Made by a program: the position numbers and the translations under genes
Shown: positions 1 through 5,144 of the stretch, one piece after another
Layout: every line of letters begins with the position of its first letter
How positions within the stretch are numbered: position 1 is the first letter of the stretch
Source of the DNA: Pseudomonadota bacterium
GTDB lineage: Bacteria; Myxococcota_A; Polyangia; Haliangiales; Haliangiaceae
Direction: 5' to 3'
Length of the DNA stretch: 8,720 bases
NCBI GenBank assembly: GCA_023428295.1
Contig: JAEYYV010000241.1
Span: 1-8,720, forward strand
Notes under the pieces: model-generated
The model's input: the letters and a program-made list of their open reading frames with translations, nothing else
Database searches by the model: none
What the model was told of the DNA's origin: nothing

Positions 1-240
1 AGGCTTCGCGGGCAACGCTGGCGGCTTCGGTCGCTCGTCGAACGCGAGCTTGGCGGCACGATCCAACTCGACGGGCGCCGCCGCGGACGGAGTCGCCGGC
101 TTGCGCTGCTTGCGTTGCGCGACGGCCAACAACTCGGTCACACGCTCGGTGAGCCGCGCGACTTGCTCGACGAGCTCGGCAATCTGCTTTCGCAGCGCCG
201 CGTTCTCCGCGAGTAGCGCTTCGCCGTCGGCGACGGTCAC
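1..240 (-). CDS. IS66-like transposase, N-terminal fragment (runs off left edge)
   Basis: I translated this frame directly: it opens with GTG at 240, a TGA lies in frame at 253-255, and the 80 visible codons have no stop before the window edge. Residues 7-40 form a leucine- and glutamate-rich coiled coil, followed by a basic stretch (QRKQRKP, about 42-48). Then comes an acidic/proline region with E-R-P-K-P-P-A-L-P near 69-77. Known of the family: IS66 TnpC transposases begin with such a coiled coil, followed by a proline-rich linker and then a zinc-binding region, which here would lie off the edge. IS66 elements normally carry accessory genes upstream of this one; none is visible between here and the tRNA. 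It could instead be an unrelated coiled-coil protein. The catalytic part cannot be seen, so integrity is unknown. Confidence 0.5.
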   Translation of the reverse strand, partial: MTVADGEALLAENAALRKQIAELVEQVARLTERVTELLAVAQRKQRKPATPSAAAPVELDRAAKLAFDERPKPPALPAKP

Positions 241-278
241 GACGCCACCAGATCACAACGATTGATCGCTGTCGATCC

Positions 279-542
279 CTACGCGCCGGGTAATCGCCGA
301 AACCAACCTCGGCGGGATGGCGACGGAGTGACGCCCAGCCACGATGTAAGCGGCCCGACTCGGGAGGAAACGTCCAAGCGACGGTGCACATGGAAGTCGT
401 GCGCGATCTCGGACGAGAGGTCGCTCGCGATGATGCCGAGCAGGAAGCCTTCGAGGTCGACGCGGCAGGGATCCCAGTTCCCACGCCGTGTGGTGATCCA
501 AGCCGACTCGGGGGTTGACGATGAAGACCGGATGATCAAAGG
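279..542 (-). pseudogene. Short broken frame, possibly a sigma-factor-like remnant
   Basis: An open frame of about 88 codons lies between in-frame stops, with a TAA at 543-545 just before it. Its only early start is a TTG at 539 without a clear ribosome binding site. The middle reads N-W-D-P-C-R-V-D-L-E-G-F-L-L-G-I-I, then S-D-L-S-S-E. This resembles the W-D-P...FL.G...S segment of sigma-70-like proteins common in myxobacteria. The flanking residues look unrelated to that family and the C-terminus is basic junk-like sequence. I infer a decayed fragment between the IS66-like gene and the tRNA. It may equally be non-coding. An overlapping frame at 253-501 is no more convincing. Confidence 0.22.
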
Positions 543-548
543 TTACGC
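515..548 (+). promoter_or_regulatory. Possible tRNA-Gly promoter
   Basis: TTGACG at 515-520 is a good -35 match and lies the right distance upstream of the tRNA start at 555. The -10 region expected near 538-546 (AAAGGTTAC) is a poor match to TATAAT, so only the -35 half is persuasive. Its position and strand fit transcription of the tRNA. Confidence 0.3.
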
Positions 549-554
549 AGCTCT

Positions 555-626
555 GCGGGATTAACTCAGCGGTAGAGTGTCAGCTTCCCAAGCTGAAGGT
601 CGCCGGTTCGAATCCGGTATCCCGCT
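555..626 (+). tRNA. tRNA-Gly (anticodon CCC)
   Basis: A full cloverleaf can be drawn by hand. The acceptor stem GCGGGAT (555-561) pairs with ATCCCGC (619-625), with discriminator U at 626. The D-arm contains CTCAGCGGTAGAG. The anticodon stem TCAGC/GCTGA encloses the seven-base loop TTCCCAA, giving anticodon CCC. The T-arm has GCCGG-TTCGAAT-CCGGT. No CCA is encoded after 626, so it would be added after transcription. The gene is intact and its 3' end faces the integrase gene, as expected when an element recombines into the 3' half of a tRNA and restores its sequence. Confidence 0.95.
595..626 (+). other. Probable attachment site (attL) in the tRNA 3' half
   Basis: The T-arm and acceptor 3' strand of the tRNA lie 51 bases from the end of a tyrosine recombinase gene, with no other gene between. 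Tyrosine integrases commonly use this part of tRNA genes as attB, and the element then carries a copy of the tRNA 3' end at its far boundary. The exact core cannot be defined because the matching attR lies outside the window. The limits given are the likely region, not a measured core. Confidence 0.55.
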
Positions 627-676
627 CGAAGATTCGACAGTGAAACCGGGCAGTTACGGCGCCCTTCGCTCATCGG

Positions 677-1711
677 TCAGCCTACGATCCGCAGGTTGCC
701 CCCCGAAACCCCACCCGAAACCCCACCTTCAGTGGGGGAAGCGGGTTCGGTGGGGGAAGCCGGCGGAACGAGCCGCAGCACGCCCCTGATCGCGGCGCGT
801 TTTTCATCGAGACCGACCGTCGAGTAATGGCGCTGCATTTCCTCGGTGACGTGACCCGTGAGCGCACGCCGCACGACCGCATCGACGTTCGCGAGCCGGA
901 CGAGGTCCGTGAACGTGTAACGCAGGCCGTGAACGGTGAAGCGCTTCGTGATCTTCGCCTTCGCGAGGCAGCTCTGCCACGCGCGGTCGAGCGTGTTCGG
1001 CGTGCGGAGCGTCCCGACCGACGAAGGGAACATGTAGCCCTTCTTCGTCAGCTCGGGCGTCTCCACGGCCGCAGCCTCGAGCCGCGCGCGGTGTGCCGAG
1101 AGGATCTCGGCGAGCTCCGGCAGCACCGGGTACTCCTTCGGCGCGCGCTTCTTCCGCGTGACCGAGCCGAGCTTGCCGCGCACGTTCTTGCGGGTGATCC
1201 GCAAGACGCCCGCGGTCTCGTCCCAGTCCTCCCAGTGCAACGCGCTCGCGTGACAGAACCGAAGTCCCGTGTACGCGAGCAGAGCCACCAGCGCGTGATG
1301 CTGCGGGTAGCTCGTCTTCATCGCATCGAGGAACGCGGTCAGCTCGTCCGGGGTGAGCGAGTTCGACTCTTCGTCGTCCATGCTCGCCGCGGGCAACACG
1401 ATGCGCAGCGTCGAATCGCGCGGCAGGCTGAGCGTGGCCATCGCGTCGCGAGTCATGGTGCGGAACACGCGAGACCAACCGGCGACCGTGTCGCGGGTGT
1501 ACGCCCGCCGCTCGGTCTTGGAGTTTCGCTTGCTGCCCCGTTTCTCGGACGTCCAGCCGCGCGTCAGCGCGTCGTCGATCCACCGCTGCACGTCCTGCGA
1601 CGTGAGCGCGTCGTAGTAGAGGTCACCCAACGCCGGCAAGATGTGCTTTTCGAGCGCGTCCGCGTACGTCCTTGCGGTCGACGAGTCGAGCTTTAACGCC
1701 TTCGACTTCAT
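677..1711 (-). CDS. int: Tyrosine recombinase / site-specific integrase
   Basis: Catalyses integration and excision through a covalent 3'-phosphotyrosine intermediate, most likely at the adjacent tRNA-Gly. Numbered from the ATG at 1711 (344 residues), the core-binding domain covers about 1-105 and the catalytic domain about 118-312. Catalytic residues are visible: R151 in TGLR, basic residues near 187-191 (candidate catalytic Lys), H261 and R264 in H-G-L-R, H287 in TGH, and Y296 in HYS. The start is doubtful. The conserved first helix (V-G-E-F-A-Q-S-W) lies just upstream of this ATG in the same frame. The next in-frame start is an ATG at 2107, inside another gene. A +1 shift from the upstream HTH gene would supply the missing end. 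The C-terminal 30 residues are low complexity (PASPTE twice, GGVS twice). Confidence 0.92.
   Translation of the reverse strand: MKSKALKLDSSTARTYADALEKHILPALGDLYYDALTSQDVQRWIDDALTRGWTSEKRGSKRNSKTERRAYTRDTVAGWSRVFRTMTRDAMATLSLPRDSTLRIVLPAASMDDEESNSLTPDELTAFLDAMKTSYPQHHALVALLAYTGLRFCHASALHWEDWDETAGVLRITRKNVRGKLGSVTRKKRAPKEYPVLPELAEILSAHRARLEAAAVETPELTKKGYMFPSSVGTLRTPNTLDRAWQSCLAKAKITKRFTVHGLRYTFTDLVRLANVDAVVRRALTGHVTEEMQRHYSTVGLDEKRAAIRGVLRLVPPASPTEPASPTEGGVSGGVSGGNLRIVG
701..763. repeat. Short direct repeats and GC hairpin at the integrase 3' end
   Basis: Two tandem copies of a 12-base unit, CCCGAAACCCCA on the plus strand, lie within 702-725. Two copies of GTGGGGGAAGC follow, near 732 and 750. 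Between the pairs, CCCCAC (721-726) and GTGGGG (732-737) form a perfect six-pair stem with a five-base loop. The repeats encode the GGVS and PASPTE doublets at the integrase C-terminus. They lie about 75-135 bases from the presumed att core, so they could be integrase arm-type binding sites or simply coding microsatellites; the sequence does not decide. Confidence 0.5.
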
Positions 1712-1940
1712 CCACGATTGCGCGAATTCCCCAACGCGAACCTTCTTGGTTAGCTCGGGCGGGTTTTTGGTCTCGTTGATCGAGCTCGGCCCGGGTGAAT
1801 AGGTGGGATCCCCTCGGGCCTGCTCCCATCGGGAGCAGCTCGCTGCGCGAGACCGCTGAGCGGATCCCCGACGCGGTGCGAAACCGGAGGTAGGTCGCGG
1901 CCTCGGCGGTCGTGAGTAGGGGAGGCGTGGTGGTGGACAT
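1623..1940 (-). CDS. Excisionase-like HTH protein overlapping integrase
   Basis: The ATG at 1940 lies just after the stop of the upstream M23-like gene (TAG at 1950-1952), which suggests translational coupling. Residues 8-55 match the winged-helix fold of MerR/excisionase-type (HTH_17) proteins: L-L-T-T-A-E-A-A-T-Y-L, a turn, then a wing ending in H-L-F-T-R-A-E-L-D. Such small proteins usually direct excision or regulate the integrase. From about residue 60 the frame runs antiparallel to nothing recognisable: it reads the integrase core-binding region out of frame and stops at 1623. The true functional part is therefore probably only the first ~58 residues, ending near the A5 run at 1764-1768. 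A +1 shift there joins it in frame to the integrase. Confidence 0.6.
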   Translation of the reverse strand: MSTTTPPLLTTAEAATYLRFRTASGIRSAVSRSELLPMGAGPRGSHLFTRAELDQRDQKPARANQEGSRWGIRAIVDEVEGVKARLVDRKDVRGRARKAHLAGVG

Positions 1941-1949
1941 GGCGGATCA

Positions 1950-2576
1950 CTACGCGGCCTTCGTGAGCACGACGGGCGGCGCAGGAGTGAACGCGTCGTC
2001 GTGCTCGACGAGCTTCCACGTCGCGAAGTGCGGACGAGGATCGACGGGCACGAAGCGACGATCGCGGTCGCGCTTCCAGAGCTCGAAGTGCAGGCGCTTG
2101 AATGCACCGGGCTCCGGCGCGCCGACGTAGCCGATCGTGTCGCCCGCGCGGATGTACTGCGCGCGCGGGCGGAAGATGTCGGTGCGGATCGCGACGATGG
2201 CCTGGAGGTTCGCGTAGTGCGACGCCCAGCCGCTGCCGTGGTTGATGATGAGGCCGAAGCCGTGGCCGAGCCGGCCCGCGAACGTGATCTCGCCGTCGTC
2301 GATCGCGAGCGCGGCGGTCATCGCCGGCATGAGGTGCGCCTCGGTGCCGTAGGCCGTGCCGATCGGGCAGCTCGCAATCGCATCGGTGGAGTCGAGGCGT
2401 GGATATGCGAGCTCGACGCCACGCAGCTCGGCGCGGCGCGCGTCGATCACGACCGGTGCGCGGCCGTTGATCGCCGCGAGTGGCCACACGCGCGATGCGC
2501 TGCGTGCGAGGCGAGTCGGTTCTCGGCGGCGCTTCACGCAGCGCGGCGGGTTGAGCGCGAGCGCGATGTCGTCCAT
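1950..2576 (-). CDS. M23-fold protein lacking catalytic residues (pseudoenzyme)
   Basis: 208 residues from the ATG at 2576, two bases after the stop of the preceding gene. Residues ~30-190 align with the intact M23 domain encoded at 3631-4773. Shared blocks include G-V-[DE]-[IL], a P-x-G-T-x-x-G-T segment, TFA, NGW/SGW, the IG region and L-H-F-E-L-W-K. The zinc and catalytic positions have changed: the H-x-x-x-D pair is now L51 and E55, the middle His is N123, the first His of H-x-H is R161, and only H163 remains. Family knowledge: M23 enzymes need these residues to cut peptide cross-bridges. Dead members such as EnvC or NlpD act as binding or activating proteins. I infer a structural or regulatory partner. 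No signal peptide or membrane segment is visible; the N-terminus is basic. Confidence 0.75.
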   Translation of the reverse strand: MDDIALALNPPRCVKRRREPTRLARSASRVWPLAAINGRAPVVIDARRAELRGVELAYPRLDSTDAIASCPIGTAYGTEAHLMPAMTAALAIDDGEITFAGRLGHGFGLIINHGSGWASHYANLQAIVAIRTDIFRPRAQYIRAGDTIGYVGAPEPGAFKRLHFELWKRDRDRRFVPVDPRPHFATWKLVEHDDAFTPAPPVVLTKAA

Positions 2577-2578
2577 GG

Positions 2579-2944
2579 CTACGGCTTCCTCGTCGGGATC
2601 TTCGGCTTGGCGCCGAGCTTGTTCGCGGAGCGTGTCGGGACGCGTGGCAGCGCGGCGCGTATGACGGGCACGCGCAGACCGTTCGGCGACGGCGACGCCG
2701 GGCGCTTGTCGTGCTCGTTCGCGAGCATGGTGAGCTTCGCGATAGCCAAGTCGAGCATTTGGTCGAGCGACGGTCGTGCCGCGGGCTGCGACGACGACGG
2801 CGTCCCCGGTAGCACGAGCGGCTTGCCGGGCTCGGTGTCGAGCGCGGCGATGATCGTGCGACAGGCCAGCACGCCGGCCGCCTTCTGCTCGGTGCTCGCG
2901 CCGGCCGCAATCGCCGTGCGGATCGTGTCGATGAGCTGGTCCAT
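2579..2944 (-). CDS. Hypothetical small protein, element operon
   Basis: 121 residues from an ATG at 2944 with a strong GGAGGA ribosome binding site at 2949-2954. I do not recognise the family. Residues 1-36 are predicted helical (M-D-Q-L-I-D-T-I, then two alanine-rich helices). A proline/serine linker follows at about 40-58 and another helix at 58-75 (S-L-D-Q-M-L-D-L-A-I-A-K-L). The last 40 residues are basic and proline-rich, ending K-P-K-I-P-T-R-K-P. There is no signal peptide or membrane segment. The stop is two bases before the next ATG, so it is probably co-translated with the dead M23 protein. The basic tail could bind nucleic acid or lipid head groups, but that is a guess. Confidence 0.72.
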   Translation of the reverse strand: MDQLIDTIRTAIAAGASTEQKAAGVLACRTIIAALDTEPGKPLVLPGTPSSSQPAARPSLDQMLDLAIAKLTMLANEHDKRPASPSPNGLRVPVIRAALPRVPTRSANKLGAKPKIPTRKP

Positions 2945-2980
2945 AGGGTCCTCCGTTCAGAACGAGATGTGGTGAAGCGC

Positions 2981-3631
2981 TCATAAGCGCGGCTTGGTCG
3001 CGGCACGCAGCGCGGCAGGCACGACGAACAACGCGCCGACCGCGAGCCCGCCGACGAGCGCCACCGTCTTCCACGAGAGCGAGACCCCGGGGAGGATCTC
3101 CTCGACGGGCGGCTTCGGCGCAGGGCTGGTTGGACGACCGCCGAACGACATGAAGCTCTGCCGCCAGGCGAGCGTGCGGCGTCGAAACTCGACCGCCTGG
3201 TCGTAGGTCCCGCGCCACATGCGATCGGTCCACGAGTGCGCGTGCCCCGCCCAGAAGTCGCCGAACTCGCGCTCGAACTCCATCCATTGGTAGACGAACG
3301 TGCCCTTGTAGCTCTTGTGCTCCCAGTCCGCGTCCGTCGGCGATGGCTGCATGAGCGAGCGCACGACCGTGTCATCGTCGTCGCGCGCGTCGCGACCGAC
3401 GCCGGGCCGCCGGCCGTATTTCTTGAGGAACTGCTGCGTCGCGCTCGCGAGCTGGGTCTCGAACGGCGCGCGAAACGTGGTGCTGATATCGCGTCCGAGC
3501 GCTTCGAGGTCGGACTTCGCCGCGCGCATCTCGTCGAGGATCACGCCCGGTGTCTTGACCGCCCAGAAGCTGGTGTTGCGGTGGCCGTGAGGGATCATGG
3601 GAACTCCGTGGATGGGGTTGATCGCAGGCAT
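2981..3631 (-). CDS. C-terminally membrane-anchored protein
   Basis: 216 residues. The ATG at 3631 shares its A with the stop of the preceding gene (TGATG), and GAGGAGG lies about ten bases upstream. A second ATG at 3598 has its own GGAG five bases upstream and would remove 11 residues. Residues 30-160 are soluble, mostly helical and rich in aromatic residues (for example W-M-E-F-E-R-E-F-G-D-F-W near 116-127). A proline linker at about 166-176 leads to a single hydrophobic helix at 188-208, followed by a short basic tail, so it looks tail-anchored. I know no family for it. The topology matches small virion-membrane or membrane-complex proteins, and four neighbours also carry a single membrane helix. 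Confidence 0.78.
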   Translation of the reverse strand: MPAINPIHGVPMIPHGHRNTSFWAVKTPGVILDEMRAAKSDLEALGRDISTTFRAPFETQLASATQQFLKKYGRRPGVGRDARDDDDTVVRSLMQPSPTDADWEHKSYKGTFVYQWMEFEREFGDFWAGHAHSWTDRMWRGTYDQAVEFRRRTLAWRQSFMSFGGRPTSPAPKPPVEEILPGVSLSWKTVALVGGLAVGALFVVPAALRAATKPRL

Positions 3632-4773
3632 CAGAACGGCGCCTCCTCGAGCTCCGGCTGGCCGATCTGGTTGTCGCGAGGCCGAAGCCGCGCGATGAGC
3701 CGCATTTCTTCGTCGAGCGCGTCGTCGGGCGCGGTCACGCGCACCGCGACCTCGACGGAGCCGCGCGGATACGTCAGTCCAGGATCGGCACCTTCGGCAA
3801 ACTGGCCGCGCCAGAAGCCCTTGTAGCGGCGCCAGGTCTGGAAGTGCCTCGTCAAGGTGTCATAGAGCCGGCCCGCCGAGCTGCCGACGTACAGGACATC
3901 GTGCGTGCCGGCGTCGCGGATCACGTAGACGCCTGCTTCGCCCTTCAGCGCGCGGACCCACTCGGGATAGGGCTCGCCGCGCTCCCCGACGGCACGGTAG
4001 GTGGACAGCGAGCCGTTGCGCGTGCGGGGCCGCGAGTCTGTGCTGCAGGCGCCCTGAACAGATTCGCTCAGTGACCGTGAGCGAATTGTCTCACCGGCGG
4101 TGAGACAATCTGCCAAGTCGATGAGTCTACGGTCGTTTCGGCTCGCGACTGCCGCCTCTGCACGAGGGATATGCGCGGTGGTCAGACGCGGCCACGCGGC
4201 GAGGTAGGCGTCGGGATCGATCGCGGTCGCGCGCGTGCGTCCCTTCCAAAGCTCGAAGTGCAGATGAACCAGGTGTTGGCCGTCGGCGGGGCTCGCGCCG
4301 ATCGTGCCGAGCCGCTGGCCGCCGATGACCTGCTGCCCCTTCGCGACGGTGAGCGTCGCGAGGTGCGTGTAATAAGTCGTCCAGCCGTTCGGATGCTGAA
4401 TGATGACGGTGTGTCCGACGGGCGTGTTCGACGCGAACGTCACGATGCCCGCCGACACGGCAAGCGCCGGGACGTCGTTGGGGATGAAGAACAGCGGCGT
4501 GCCGTTCGACGTGCCCGGCGGGTACACGGCGATCAGGTCGCGTGTATCGCGGCGCTTGAACATGATGTCCACGCCGAGGTGCGCGCTCGCCTTGAACGGG
4601 CTCGAGATCACCGCGGCGCGATCGCCGAGGCTCGGCACGGGGAACACCCACGCGCCGGGCGCGGTGCTGGTCGGATCTGGTGACACAGCCGTCGAGGGCG
4701 AGCGCGTCGCGCCCCACACGAGTGCGCTGACGCCGCCACCGAGCAGGAGCATACCGAGCGCGTCTTCCTTCAT
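3631..4773 (-). CDS. Membrane-anchored M23 endopeptidase fused to a GIY-YIG nuclease domain
   Basis: 380 residues from the ATG at 4773, which overlaps the upstream stop (ATGA). Residues 5-22 are a hydrophobic anchor (L-G-M-L-L-L-G-G-G-V-S-A-L-V-W), followed by a Pro/Ser linker. Residues 41-196 are an M23 (LytM-type) zinc endopeptidase with all ligands: H65 and D69 (H-L-G-V-D), H137 (Y-T-H-L), H170 and H172 (H-L-H). Such enzymes cut peptidoglycan cross-bridges. After a ~75-residue linker containing two DNA palindromes, residues ~277-372 form a GIY-YIG nuclease fold: G-V-Y (281-283), Y-V-G (295-297), probable catalytic R302, E356 and N368. No ATG or GTG separates the two parts; the only internal alternative start I see is a TTG near residue 220. 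The combination is unusual. The nuclease domain may be a mobile insert. Confidence 0.85.
   Translation of the reverse strand: MKEDALGMLLLGGGVSALVWGATRSPSTAVSPDPTSTAPGAWVFPVPSLGDRAAVISSPFKASAHLGVDIMFKRRDTRDLIAVYPPGTSNGTPLFFIPNDVPALAVSAGIVTFASNTPVGHTVIIQHPNGWTTYYTHLATLTVAKGQQVIGGQRLGTIGASPADGQHLVHLHFELWKGRTRATAIDPDAYLAAWPRLTTAHIPRAEAAVASRNDRRLIDLADCLTAGETIRSRSLSESVQGACSTDSRPRTRNGSLSTYRAVGERGEPYPEWVRALKGEAGVYVIRDAGTHDVLYVGSSAGRLYDTLTRHFQTWRRYKGFWRGQFAEGADPGLTYPRGSVEVAVRVTAPDDALDEEMRLIARLRPRDNQIGQPELEEAPF
4062..4086. repeat. Inverted repeat, 9-bp arms, in the M23/GIY-YIG linker
   Basis: ATTCGCTCA (4062-4070) and TGAGCGAAT (4078-4086) are perfect reverse complements around a seven-base loop. The repeat directly abuts, and shares two bases with, the longer palindrome at 4085-4109. 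It lies inside the coding linker. There is no T-run after it in the direction of transcription, so it is not a standard intrinsic terminator. Confidence 0.85.
4085..4109. repeat. Perfect 25-bp palindrome (12-bp arms, 1-bp centre)
   Basis: ATTGTCTCACCG at 4085-4096 and CGGTGAGACAAT at 4098-4109 are perfect reverse complements about a single G at 4097. It is more AT-rich than its surroundings and falls exactly in the linker between the M23 and GIY-YIG domains. The form suits a dimeric repressor operator, a nuclease or recombinase target, or a replication or cruciform structure. As RNA it would make a strong hairpin within the message. Function unknown. Confidence 0.9.
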
Positions 4774-5144
4774 GGCAGCGACCTCGAGGGCACGATGTCG
4801 AGAAGGTTCTGCGCGAGGTAGAGCTTGATGCCCGCGTCGTAGAGCGCCTGGGTCGTCTCGCGCACGACGCGGTGGATCGTGTCTCCGGTCGCGTGGACCT
4901 CGGCCTCGCCCGCCGCACGGCAGCGCGCGATCACGGTCGGCAGATCGGCGACGACGCCGTCGACGGTGAGTCCCTCGGGACGGATCCACACCACGCTCCG
5001 TGCGGGCCGCGTCGCGCTGTTCGCGCCGCTCGCGGTGCCGGGACGGCGAAAGCCCCAGCCCTTGCCGCGCGACAGCAGCCACGCCGCGAGCGCGGCAGCA
5101 CCGACGAGAGCCACGGTGCGTCCAGTCTTGCGATCGCGCAGCAT
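4770..5144 (-). CDS. Small membrane protein with ExbD/TolR-like domain
   Basis: 124 residues from the ATG at 5144, which shares its A with the stop of the preceding gene (TGATG); a GTG one codon upstream is possible. Residues 11-25 are a single hydrophobic helix (V-A-L-V-G-A-A-A-L-A-A-W-L-L) preceded by basic residues, so the rest probably faces the periplasm. A short linker leads to residues ~51-110: strand, P-E-G-L-T-V-D-G, helix, strand, then a helix ending L-Y-D-A-G-I-K-L-Y. That pattern resembles the periplasmic domain of ExbD/TolR, whose proteins couple membrane energy to envelope work. No ExbB/TolQ-type channel is in view, so the assignment rests on the pattern alone. The neighbouring protein at 5144-6412 carries a related copy. 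Confidence 0.75.
   Translation of the reverse strand: MLRDRKTGRTVALVGAAALAAWLLSRGKGWGFRRPGTASGANSATRPARSVVWIRPEGLTVDGVVADLPTVIARCRAAGEAEVHATGDTIHRVVRETTQALYDAGIKLYLAQNLLDIVPSRSLP

Noticed and set aside
577..789. Plus-strand frame starting in the tRNA
   Set aside because: It begins inside the tRNA and runs antisense into the integrase; no coding signal.
827..1696. Plus-strand open frame of 289 codons opposite the integrase
   Set aside because: Arginine-rich shadow of the integrase; the minus strand has clear recombinase motifs here.
2001..2975. Plus-strand open frame of 324 codons
   Set aside because: Antisense to the M23-like gene and the gene before it, which have ribosome binding sites, coupled junctions and a recognisable fold.
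1750..3375. Minus-strand open frame of 541 codons
   Set aside because: Almost entirely Arg/Ser/Pro-rich out-of-frame reading of four genes, with no recognisable domain; typical of GC-rich DNA.
4062..4109. Intrinsic transcription terminator
   Set aside because: Strong hairpins but no U-run on either strand, and they lie within an open coding frame.
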